NCBI GenBank assembly: GCA_003024985.2
Contig: PXIH01S0025084.1
DNA: 10,596 bases
Source: Euperipatoides rowelli
Taxonomy: Eukaryota; Onychophora; Udeonychophora; Euonychophora; Peripatopsidae
Reading direction: 5' to 3' (one strand)
Shown here: positions 1-8,110 of the stretch, in pieces
Position numbering within the stretch: position 1 is the first letter of the stretch
How the letters are laid out: the number at the start of each line of letters is the position of its first letter
Position numbers and translations under genes: made by a program
The notes under the pieces: model-generated
Database searches by the model: none
Told to the model about the DNA's origin: nothing
What the model saw: the letters and a program-made list of their open reading frames with translations, nothing else

Positions 1-1260
1 ACAATAATGTGACATTTCTAATTAAAAACAATCGCCATTTTCAAAAACAGATCAGCTTTTTTTTTAACAGACTAAAATATACATACTGTATAAAAAAATA
101 TAGTTGCAAAAATGTTTTATTACATGAAGGAACTTTATTCCTTTTTTCTTGGATATTAACCAAATGATCTATTATAACAAACTGATTATAAATTATTATT
201 ATATAGTCTTTAACATAATATGTGTTTGATTTGTACATAATCCCTGAAGTTGCACAGCAGCAATGATCTGTGAACGTAATATTTGCATGCTAATCTTTTT
301 TTTTTCTTTCAAAATCAAGTTATATTATTAAATTATTGTAATGCATTTCTTGTTCAGATATCAGGCTTCAATATAGAACAGTGAATCAAGCTATTTGTTT
401 ATACCGATATCAGTGTACAGCAACACAATCTGATTGGAAGATAGTTCAGAAAAGTAGCTTATTTGGTAGAAAGCAATAAAAACTATGAATGTTCAAATAT
501 TTTTTCATAAATGTCCCAGGAATGTCAATGACTACAAACTAACAATGGTTGTTATACTCTAGATATTCTTGATAAATATGTTTTGATCAAAACATGAATG
601 GACCTGATGAGTTTCATTGTCAGGGTATTACTAGAGAATAGGTATGTGGAAATGAATGCAGCTTTATGAATAAAAACATAAACAAACAAACAATATGAAA
701 AATAAATTATTTCTGAAAATATTGTTAAAAACAAAAGACAGTTAAAAGTATGGTGATGGACTGACAGAGGAAATTTTGCTTACATAAATGTTAATAACAT
801 CACTAGAACAAAACCTTGAAAAAAATAAAAATTCCAGTAACATATAATTTATATAAAGAATATTTCAATACAACCAAACAATTCAATAAATATAACAATA
901 TATTCATGAATATCATGAAAAATAGGAAATATTAAAATATCACATAAACTTAGAATATCAATTTTGTCACTAATGAGGCCTATATAACAAAAATTCTTAT
1001 AGACACATTTATAAGTTAAAAAAAAAAAGTCCTTGCTTTTAAGGAAATTGGCTAAAAATAGTAGTATTATTTTTCCCCATCATAAAAAAGTTATTTAAAG
1101 TTAAAAGCAAGAAAATAACTTACCCTTACAAATGGCATAACATTTATTACTTAAGATTTAATAATGCCAAAATCATTTAAATAATTATTTATGTTGATAT
1201 TGTTAGTTAGTTCTTATTTGGGTTAGTTTTAAATAAATGTGAAAGATTCTTCATTATCAA
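1..1260. other. Gene-free AT-rich stretch
   Basis: Apart from the palindrome at 578-595 I see nothing specific here. T-runs occur at 57-65 and 296-305. The short open frames on either strand have no recognisable protein signature. Confidence 0.6.
578..595. repeat. 18-bp perfect palindrome
   Basis: ATGTTTTGATCAAAACAT is its own reverse complement with no spacer. It is one of three such 18-bp palindromes in the window; their chance rate at this composition is estimated under findings. Confidence 0.9.
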
Positions 1261-1261
1261 A

Positions 1262-1287
1262 CCCCCCCCCCCCACACACACACACAC
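1262..1287 (+). repeat. C12 homopolymer followed by (AC)7 microsatellite
   Basis: Twelve C (1262-1273) run directly into seven AC dinucleotides (1274-1287). This is a simple-sequence tract, likely length-polymorphic and prone to base-calling error. Confidence 0.97.
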
Positions 1288-1587
1288 CAAGAAAAAGTTT
1301 ATAGTGTTTAAAATTTTCCTTTTTAATTGTCCAATTTTTAAACCTATTTTTTAATAACTTAGTGAATATACCCTGTAGTTTATAGCCTAATCATTTCCAG
1401 TCTTTTATTTTTGTTCCTTACTATAAATTCAAATATTTGTGTTACCATAATGTTGTTTTCTTCTTTCTTAGGCATACATTTTAAATACTGATTTCTAAAA
1501 CAAATAATTAGGCTTTTTTTATGATAAAAATAAACATAAAAAAATAAATAAATTATTCTAAGTCATCTTTAATTTTGCCAGAAGCAG

Positions 1588-1676
1588 TAGGCTAATTGCT
1601 AAAATACTTAGCCTACCGTATATGATTTTTCATATAGGCTAATTGCTAAAATACTTAGCCTATATGATTTTTCATA
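1588..1676 (+). repeat. Tandem duplication of a 42-47-bp hairpin unit
   Basis: Copy 1 (1588-1634) and copy 2 (1635-1676) share 42 bases exactly; copy 1 has five extra bases (CCGTA, 1616-1620). Each unit holds two stems: TAGGCTAA/TTAGCCTA (8 bp, 12-nt loop) followed by TATGA/TCATA around TTTT. No coding or RNA-gene signature is seen. It may be a minisatellite seed or two copies of a tiny foldback. Confidence 0.9.
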
Positions 1677-2083
1677 AATACAGTGCAAATAGTCTATCTA
1701 ATCAGAATATCTTATATTATCTTCTATATATTCATTATTAGAGAAATATTAAGGTGTGTGTGAATTGCAAAAGAATAAAAAAAATTATACAATTGTTTGA
1801 TTTTTGTATTCATTGTGCTCTTTAATTTTACAAATTATAGTAGATATAACTTTGATCAACATTGTTTCATTATTATGTTATTTTAGTTTGTATAGGGGAA
1901 AGTGGGGGAATGGCACGCACCTAAGCAAGATTAGTTCATGTGGCAAAATAGTTCAAGTTAAGATAACTGTTTATACATGAAAGTGATCCTTAGCTATCCT
2001 GCTTTTAAATATACAGTATATACATTTTGTGCAAAACTATATCAAATTTAGTAAATATTGAAAATAGTGCAAAATGGCATTTT

Positions 2084-2125
2084 CACGGAATTCCCCACCC
2101 ACGGGGTGTTTATGGGAATTCCGTG
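2084..2125. repeat. Hairpin with 12-bp perfect arms (CACGGAATTCCC)
   Basis: CACGGAATTCCC at 2084-2095 and GGGAATTCCGTG at 2114-2125 are perfect inverted repeats around an 18-nt loop. The loop itself contains CACCC/GGGTG (2096-2100 and 2104-2108), an alternative stem. The GGAATTCC wording recurs as GGAATTACCC in the tandem pair at 2691-2738 on the other side of the foldback, suggesting related subterminal parts of one element. Confidence 0.8.
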
Positions 2126-2263
2126 CATTGTTACTGAATATGGAAAACAACACAGTAAGTTTTTTTTAATTAGTAAGAAAAAAAGATGAAATTCTTAATT
2201 ATTTTGAGTTTTTTATGAATGATAATAATGAATACTTTGTCTAACGAGTACAGGCTATAAATG

Positions 2264-2372
2264 TTGAACACTCTCATACACTGTTGCTTGTACGTTAAAT
2301 ATTAATTTATTAAAACATTTGGTAGCTAGCTTTCCACCTTCATTGGCTTCTTCAGGCTGTTTGTTATAATAA
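2264..2372 (-). repeat. Left arm of a near-perfect 109-nt inverted duplication
   Basis: Position x in this arm matches position 4932-x in the right arm, with only two mismatches by hand alignment (107/109) and no gaps. Read on the minus strand it runs from AACAAACAGCCTGAAGAAGC through GGTGGAAAGCTAGCTACC towards lower coordinates. Two mismatches over 109 nt mean either a recent duplication or ongoing homogenisation. It contains the hammerhead-like core discussed under findings. Confidence 0.92.
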
Positions 2373-2382
2373 GCCTGAAGAA
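2348..2382 (+). repeat. Short hairpin overlapping the inner edge of the left arm
   Basis: TTCTTCAGGCT (2348-2358) pairs perfectly with AGCCTGAAGAA (2372-2382), an 11-bp stem around a 13-nt loop. The right half repeats, on the plus strand, the first bases of the arm's AGCCTGAAGAAGC motif, so it looks like a truncated third copy butted against the left arm. Confidence 0.7.
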
Positions 2383-2559
2383 ATTTAAATCTAAATTTAT
2401 AAATACAAATCTAAAGTTATTTAGAATTGTATCAGCTTTGAAATATTATTTTGGTATTAAGAACCATATTTAAATATAATATTGCAGATGCATTGTTTAT
2501 CAAAAGTGATTGCCATAATCTGTATCAGTCTAGGGGATGGATAACATTTANTTGATTAA

Positions 2560-2668
2560 TTATTATAACAAACAGCCTGAAGAAGCCAATGAAGGTGGAA
2601 AGCTAGCTACCAAATGTTTTAATAAATTAATATTTAACATACAAGCAACAGTGTATGTGAGTGTTCAA
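2560..2668 (+). repeat. Right arm of the 109-nt inverted duplication
   Basis: This is the plus-strand copy, with CTGAAGA at 2577-2583, GAAA at 2598-2601 and the palindrome AGCTAGCT at 2601-2608. The two arms are head to head around a 187-nt spacer (2373-2559). The spacer contains the only ambiguous base of the window (n at 2551), nine bases before this arm, which fits a sequencing or assembly difficulty at a foldback. Confidence 0.92.
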
Positions 2669-2690
2669 TGATAATAATAATAGGGTTAGA

Positions 2691-2738
2691 CCACGGAATT
2701 ACCCAATTCGTGTTCCACGCAATTACCCTGTTCGTGTT
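2691..2738 (+). repeat. Tandem pair of 24-bp units (CCACGNAATTACCC..TTCGTGTT)
   Basis: Units 2691-2714 and 2715-2738 are directly adjacent and identical at 21 of 24 positions. Each unit also begins with CACG and ends with CGTG, so each is a small interrupted inverted repeat. They lie just outside the right arm of the 109-nt foldback and resemble the hairpin at 2084-2125. Confidence 0.85.
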
Positions 2739-2983
2739 TCAAAATTTAATTTATACGTAGCAGGCAAACCTTTTATCCTAATGAAGTAAACTATACATGG
2801 AAACATTCTCTAAACACTACCATTTAAGAATATATTTGACAAAAATTATTAAATAAAAAAAAGAGCTAATTCTCTTATTTTCTTAAGCCAAAAAGAACAA
2901 GAAATATTTGATTTTTCGTTTTTCCACTCTTGCACATTTATAAAATAATATTTCAAAATTATTTCTATCAATTATTGGTGCAA

Positions 2984-2998
2984 CCAGAAGAGGGCAGT
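2984..2998 (+). promoter_or_regulatory. CTCF-like motif
   Basis: CCAGAAGAGGGCAGT matches the bilaterian CTCF core (CCASYAGRKGGCRS) at 13 of the 14 consensus positions. It is the most GC-rich stretch of its neighbourhood and lies about 70 bp inside the right end of the putative element at 1895-3065. CTCF sites are known to be spread by transposons. A single motif match is weak evidence for binding, and the lineage must have CTCF for the call to mean anything. Confidence 0.35.
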
Positions 2999-3067
2999 AC
3001 TAGATAGATTCATTAATTGTATCACATATGAAGAACCTTGATGTGTGGAATTATCCACCTTCCCCTA

Positions 3068-4224
3068 CTCTTTTTCACACGATACACTGACTCGCTAAAG
3101 AATTGTTCCTACTAATGATTTTTTTAATAATACAAAGTAGTTTGTACAATGTATTTTATTTTTCATCTAATAATAATTATGTATGTGACATTAAATGACC
3201 AAAATTATAATCAGGCCTAAAAAGACAGGAATAAAATCAGAAAATAAGTGAAAATCCAAGTCGGCAATTTATTATTTACTGTATTCAATAAAAAAATGCA
3301 TATAAGTTTTTGGAGCAAAGTAAATATGTATTTCACAATCAAAATAATTGTCACTATGGGATATTTTTAAAATTCGAATAATTATGCTTGTTTTGCAAGA
3401 TACAGTAATTTCACCCTAAAATCATTCTTAAATATGGTAATTCAATCATTATCAGGAAATGAGGTTAAATCAAAGCTGGCAATTATTAGTTCAAGGGGTA
3501 GGGGATGTACACAGCAGAGTGTATTTATTTCTTAAAACAGTGTTTATACTGTATGTGCAAAATAAATTTTCGATGAATAATGTGTTGTAATTACATAATA
3601 TATTGTATGTGATTGAAAGGGATTGATGAACATAATCCAATGACTAAGACTTTCCTAGGAAAAAAATGGATTAGTTTAATGTTAATTTAGTTTTGAATTT
3701 CCAAGGATGAAATCCCAATGGGAACTATCAGTATTCATTTCTACATTAAATATAATAGTTAGCAGTGACACACAACAAAAAGATAATATCTCATGCCTCC
3801 ACTACATTTTTAAAATTAGTTATTTAAAGTTAAAAATTAGAAATAAATTTATTAATTCTGAGCTTACATTTAACATATTAGAAACATTAGTAATTGGGGA
3901 AAATATCAACTATTCAACTACAGTGAGTTATGAGCACCACCATGAGGATCTTTTATGCATTACTATTTTGAGTATGAAGTTGATGGAGTAAATTCTTGCT
4001 TTTAACAATAAATATATTTTTTATTATTGGATAAAAAAATAGTAATTAAAGATTTTATTTTAAGGAATTGACTTCTGAAAATCATTAATAATAATAAAAA
4101 TTCCATACGACTTTTAAAGCATTTTTGATAAATATCACTTGTTTTATAATTAAAAATGGAAATAAAAAGGTTTATGTTCAGATATTTTTAATTATGGCTA
4201 CAATTATTGTATTTTTATTTTATG
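3068..4224. other. Gene-free AT-rich stretch with a chance-length open frame
   Basis: This holds no recognisable gene, repeat or RNA. A 94-codon frame at 3707-3991 (plus) has no domain or motif I recognise, and AT-rich codon content equal to its surroundings. TAGGGGATG at 3499-3507 resembles the end motif of the element at 1895-3065 but is isolated. Confidence 0.55.
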
Positions 4225-4243
4225 AAAAAAAAAAAAAAAAAAA
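4225..4243 (+). repeat. Poly(A) tract, A19
   Basis: An uninterrupted run of 19 A. No retroposed body, target duplication or upstream AATAAA defines it as a retroelement tail, so it is listed only as a homopolymer. Confidence 0.95.
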
Positions 4244-4776
4244 CTTCTCTTTAAGTAATACTGGATCTAATTTAATTATTAATTTCTTATAATATAAAAG
4301 TATATCTGGACTCCCCCTCCCCTTCAATTTTGTAAATATAATTTTGGAAGTCTTCTCTAATAAAACTTTATTTTTGTATTTAAAAATGGAATTTATTTTC
4401 ATTGAACTTATATTACAGTAACATTTCAAATTTAAAAATATTGGTAATAATATAGAATCTGCCAACACCAATTAAAATATAAACCAAATTTATTCAAAGT
4501 GATTACAATAATATTAACCCTCCAACTGGGTAATTATTTGACAAAAGTCTTTAAAAAAAAGTGAATTTAAATTGTACTACTTTATTTTTAATAGTCCACA
4601 ATATAAAGTACATTATGAATTATACAAATTAACACTTCAGAATTTAAAAATTAGCCAATATTTAAAAATTATATAAAAATTTCTAAATATTTCCCCACAG
4701 GAAATACATTACGAACTCTGCAAAATTATAACAATGAAACTGAATTCTGACTAGAAATCCATTCTTCAGAGCCATG

Positions 4777-4790
4777 ATGCCATCTAGAGA
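4777..4790 (-). promoter_or_regulatory. Weak CTCF-like motif
   Basis: On the minus strand TCTCTAGATGGCAT agrees with the CTCF core at 11 of 14 positions, including the central AGATGGC. It sits in a patch (about 4690-4900) that is less AT-rich than its surroundings. Binding is not established. Confidence 0.15.
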
Positions 4791-4869
4791 TTAGAAGCTA
4801 GAACTAGGTGAATGAAACTGTTAAAAAGTAAAAACACGGGATGTGAAGTAGAAGAAAGCAAAATTAATT

Positions 4870-4894
4870 GCATCACGCTAAAATAGCGGGATGC
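4870..4894. repeat. Compact hairpin, 11-nt arms with 3-nt loop
   Basis: GCATCACGCTA and TAGCGGGATGC pair at 10 of 11 positions around AAA. Its GC content is well above the surroundings. No terminator role is implied, since this is not bacterial DNA. Confidence 0.75.
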
Positions 4895-6300
4895 TCAAAA
4901 TTGTTATGAATTAGTTAAAAAAGCATTGCAGAACTTGTTTATTTTTGGGTGAAGGTGAAAAAGCAATAATTTGATGCTTTGGCCATATTGACTGTCAAGT
5001 AGATGATAATATATTTATTGCTCCCGTTTATAAACCGTTTTGTGTTGCTTCTAATAAGGCCCAAGAGAATATTTAAAATGAGGAGAGTATGTATTAAAAC
5101 ATTTTTAAGAGACAAAATTAAATATTTTAAATAGAACAAAAATAACACGTCGATAACTAAAAAACTCGTTCAAAATATTATGACAGCAGGATTGTTGCCA
5201 TATGCAGAAGTAACCATACGAAATAACGTAACATGGTTCAGAAATATAAAAAGAATAACATTAAATTTCTATTTTTATTAAAAATAAGATTTAATTTCAT
5301 AAGAAATAGTTCTTTACAATGTTAAAAATAATTTGAAAAATTTTCAGTTAAATTTTAATAGGTGAAGTACAGATTCTACGCAATTACTAAATCTTGAATT
5401 CTTACAATTTAATTTGGGAATTTAAAAATGCTGTCCAGAATTAAGATTTAACTTCGCTATTTATGGGTCTTTTTTTTTCAAGTGCATTTTCAGAACATGG
5501 AGAAATAAAAAACTATTTATCTGCGAGTTAATGTACAAGTAGTGCACTAATTAAACTCACTCGATTTAAAAAATATGAATGTACGGTACTGCACAAAATG
5601 AGTATATCACAATTTGACTTTAAGCATAACAGACCTACTCTCTGCTAATGAAAAATAGGGAGTTAAGCTTAAAGCAATTTCACACTACATCTCTCTCACA
5701 AGATATATAGTTAATTGAATAACAAGTTGAAATATTCTAAACACCTAATAACATAAAGCTGTTTGAGACTCAGTTTCAATTATTCACTTGCCACTTATAC
5801 ATTTTCTATACAAACTATTCAATAATTATTTGGTATACAAATAGCAGATAAAAGTGGATTAATATAAACTAAAAATCGGAAAATTAAACATTTTATTTTC
5901 AATATATATACACTTTTATCTTAATCTTTAAGTGCATTGGGAAGAAAATTTGCTACATTTTATAATATTTGCACTTGGTTCTTTTTACTGTAACTGTATA
6001 GTGTATAAATTCTGCTACTTATTAATTCCATTTGGAACATTAAATGCAGAAGCTAAAAATTACATTATTATCTTTACTTTGAAAAGCTTTGAAATGAAGC
6101 TAGTAAAGCTCTCTTCATCGAGAATAATGATTTTTGAAAATGATCATATTTACAACTTAAATTTATTATTGAGTGACCTTTATGATAAATTACTTATTGC
6201 TATCAAAATTGCTTTAAATAGGAGACAATCTGTTTGATGCATCTCTGCTATACCATACAATACTAATTTTACGTACAGTATGACGTTATCTATTATTATC

Positions 6301-6533
6301 CAGTGATTAAGCTGAGCAAAAGATATCAGCCATTTGGCTAATTATAGTAAAAGGAATTTAGCAAAAATTTTATGCTCATAGCCAAATCAATTTTAATACA
6401 CTAAAATTTCATTATTAAAGTAATATTTAAAAATACATAAATAACATTTTGGTTAATTAATGTTGAGTCAAAATGAGCAAAATCTTATATTTTTTTTAGC
6501 ATTTGGCTAGAATGCTAGGCAACTTAAACACTG
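6301..6533 (+). mobile_element. Non-autonomous DNA transposon copy A (hAT-like MITE)
   Basis: It starts CAGTGATTAAGCTGAG at 6301 and ends CTTAAACACTG at 6533, giving an imperfect terminal inverted repeat of about 14-18 bp. It is the diverged sister of copy B, 3.4 kb away in opposite orientation, and differs in length by about 11 bp through small indels. Motifs CATTTGGCTA, ATAGCCAAAT, CATTTTGGTTA and CATTTGGCTA follow each other along the element. The flanks (TTATTATC and ATTAACTT) show no convincing target duplication, so the superfamily assignment rests only on the CAGTG ends and subterminal motifs. Confidence 0.72.
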
Positions 6534-7523
6534 ATTAACTTTTATATAAGAACTACTGGAATGTTGGGTTAATTCAGAAATTTCAAATGGTCTTAACTTT
6601 ATTCTTACCGTAGAAATGGCAAACTAAACAGCTGACTCCAAAAATATACTAAGGGGGAAATTTTTTTCTCAGAAAAATATATTGAAAATATAATTACTGT
6701 AATATTTATAAATAAATATAAAATAGGAACTATCATTAATTTTTTGTAAAAAAGTATTAAATGTACAAAAAGACAATAATCAATATAAATATTTTTTTCG
6801 TTCAAATAATTTAACAAACAAAATACTGGTATTAAACAACAATTCAACGGTTTTAAAATAATACGACACAGTATATATCAAAAATAAAAACTGAAATGTC
6901 CAGTTTTTATAATCACAACAACAAAAAAATTGAAATAACGATATAATAAAAAAATATCAAACTTTTCAAATCCAAATATTTTTAAACTATTATAATCTCA
7001 AATTTAAAGAAATAATAATTTCAGTTTAGGTCATTTTTTTTAAGAGTTTAAACATACTGTATTTAAACAATTTAAGAAAAAAAAAATTATTTTATATCAA
7101 TCTATTAAGGTACTATATATTATCAAAAATAACAATTTTTTAATAAACAAATATGATAAATGTTAATATTTCATTAACTATGTACAGAATATGCTAATAA
7201 AAGCTTCTACCCCCTCAAAAAAAAAAAAAAAACCTTTTCATTTCCATTATAAAACTTTGAATGAAATGATGCGATAAAAATAATGAATAAACTTATAAAA
7301 TTATCTTACAAAAACAAAGTACACCATCCAGTAATTTATACAGTATATTGTTATAAAGAAACTGTTAAATCTAATGCTAAGAGCAGTTTCTTCACTTAAA
7401 ACTAACATACTCTATGTCTTTCTATAAATTTCTGAACATTACAAAATTTTGAAGAGTAATTTCCATATATGATAAATATTCTGTAATAAATTTCCATTTT
7501 TTTTCTTCACTACTGCAAAATCA
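6534..7523. other. Gene-free, extremely AT-rich stretch
   Basis: Beyond the A16 tract (7217-7232) and several TACNGTA heptamers I see no feature. The region would lie downstream of the sulfatase polyadenylation site if the AATAAA at 7529-7524 is used. Confidence 0.55.
7217..7232 (+). repeat. Poly(A) tract, A16
   Basis: An uninterrupted run of 16 A preceded by TACCCCCTC. No retroelement structure could be recognised around it. Confidence 0.95.
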
Positions 7524-7529
7524 TTTATT
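7524..7529 (-). terminator. Candidate polyadenylation signal AATAAA
   Basis: This is the first canonical AATAAA on the minus strand after the sulfatase stop codon, read within AAAAATAAATGA. Such hexamers are common by chance in DNA this AT-rich, and the ATTAAA variants at 7963-7958 and 7787-7782 are closer to the stop, so the call is tentative. Confidence 0.3.
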
Positions 7530-7712
7530 TTTAATTAATAAATAAAACATGCGGGAGTTTAAAAATTTTTTTTTACACCTTATCCCACCTTTGATTAAAG
7601 GTAATCTAGATGAGAAATGTCTTTTAGCAGTAAAATAAATCATTCCTAATAAATTTAAAGAAAACCTTTTAGTAGTTAAGTGAACTTGATGAAATTGTAG
7701 CCAATATTATGC

Positions 7713-7775
7713 TGCATTAATAACTAAAAATTATGTCTTCTACATATAGACATAATTCTTAGTTGTTAAAATGCA
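7713..7775 (-). repeat. Strong hairpin in the presumed sulfatase 3' UTR
   Basis: The arms 7717-7738 and 7748-7769 are 22 nt each and complementary at 20 of 22 positions, around a 9-nt loop. After a 2-nt bulge, TGCA at 7713-7716 can pair with TGCA at 7772-7775 and extend the stem. If the longer 3' UTR is used, the transcript would carry this hairpin. It may be a small foldback repeat, an RNA structure element, or a precursor-like hairpin; the sequence alone does not choose. Confidence 0.7.
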
Positions 7776-8110
7776 TGATATTTTAATAGTGACAGACTTT
7801 CATACACAGCTAATGTCTTTTAAAATCTCTCCAAGTGAGGAAACCTAAACCAAATTCCTTCTCCTATTCCCTGAAGTTACTTGCATAGTATGATTTGAAT
7901 TATACAATGAAAAGCTATTACAAAGTCTATGTTTTTTACCAAGCATGTTATAGCAAGTTTTAATAGAAATGATAATGCCACTTTTTCCTTACTTGAAATA
8001 CCCTTGATTGTTTACTCATCCATCATCTCTTAGACTGTCTCCTTACAATGATACAGTTCTAAGAAAAAATAAATGAGAGCAAATGAGTGCTTTATATAAT
8101 AAATTAGAAT

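Larger units (their letters stand above)
1895..3065. mobile_element. Composite foldback-type element with GGGGAA terminal repeats
   Basis: The left end reads GGGGAAAGTGGGGGAAT at 1895, and the right end read inward on the minus strand is GGGGAAGGTGGATAATTCC from 3065. Both are flanked by TA (1893-1894 and 3066-3067), as expected for an element that duplicates TA. The first 11 bp differ at one base; beyond that the two ends are similar only with gaps (..AATGGCACGCA versus ..AATTCCACACA). Inside are a 42-bp hairpin (2084-2125), a 109-nt inverted duplication (2264-2372/2560-2668), a tandem 24-mer pair (2691-2738) and a CTCF-like site (2984-2998). No transposase frame is visible. The foldback centre (2466) nearly coincides with the element centre (2480), but the remaining arms do not pair, so this may be one element or a nested insertion. 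Confidence 0.5.
4244..6300. other. Gene-free AT-rich stretch
   Basis: Besides the hairpin at 4870-4894 and a weak CTCF-like site, only small imperfect hairpins are visible, such as 12-nt arms at about 5619-5671. A 101-codon frame at 5932-6237 begins with GTG, not ATG, and resembles nothing I know. A less AT-rich patch at about 4690-4900 may be old repeat sequence, without defined ends. Confidence 0.55.
7524..8110 (-). other. Probable 3' UTR of the sulfatase gene (end uncertain)
   Basis: The region following the TAG stop on the minus strand has no further coding signal and should be at least partly 3' UTR. ATTAAA variants occur at 7963-7958 and 7787-7782, and the first canonical AATAAA is at 7529-7524, so the UTR could be about 150, 330 or 590 nt long. 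The sequence does not decide among them. A strong hairpin (7717-7769) falls inside the longest version. Confidence 0.45.

Noticed and set aside
552-734. 60-codon minus-strand frame, and a short plus-strand frame starting at 599
   Set aside because: Both are short and low-complexity, with no family resemblance. CTGATGAG at 603-610 looks like a hammerhead word but has no matching GAAA/stem arrangement.
3707-3991. 94-codon plus-strand open frame
   Set aside because: No recognisable domain or motif, composition equal to flanks, and about one frame of this length is expected by chance at this AT content.
4225-4243. A19 as the tail of a retroposed gene or SINE
   Set aside because: No tRNA-like promoter boxes, target duplication or retroposed body was found next to it.
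4220-4471. 83-codon minus-strand frame
   Set aside because: It begins or ends in the A19/T19 tract and encodes a Lys/Phe/Ile-rich string typical of AT-rich non-coding DNA.
4690-4735. Possible plus-strand exon after TTTCCCCACAG
   Set aside because: The acceptor-like sequence is followed by a short frame with a stop within 18 codons and no protein resemblance.
5424-5437. AAAATGCTGTCCAG shared with 8659-8672
   Set aside because: The match does not extend beyond about 14 bases, so a dispersed repeat cannot be supported.
5932-6237. 101-codon plus-strand open frame
   Set aside because: It starts with GTG, not ATG; no known protein features and no splice or initiation context in a eukaryotic setting.
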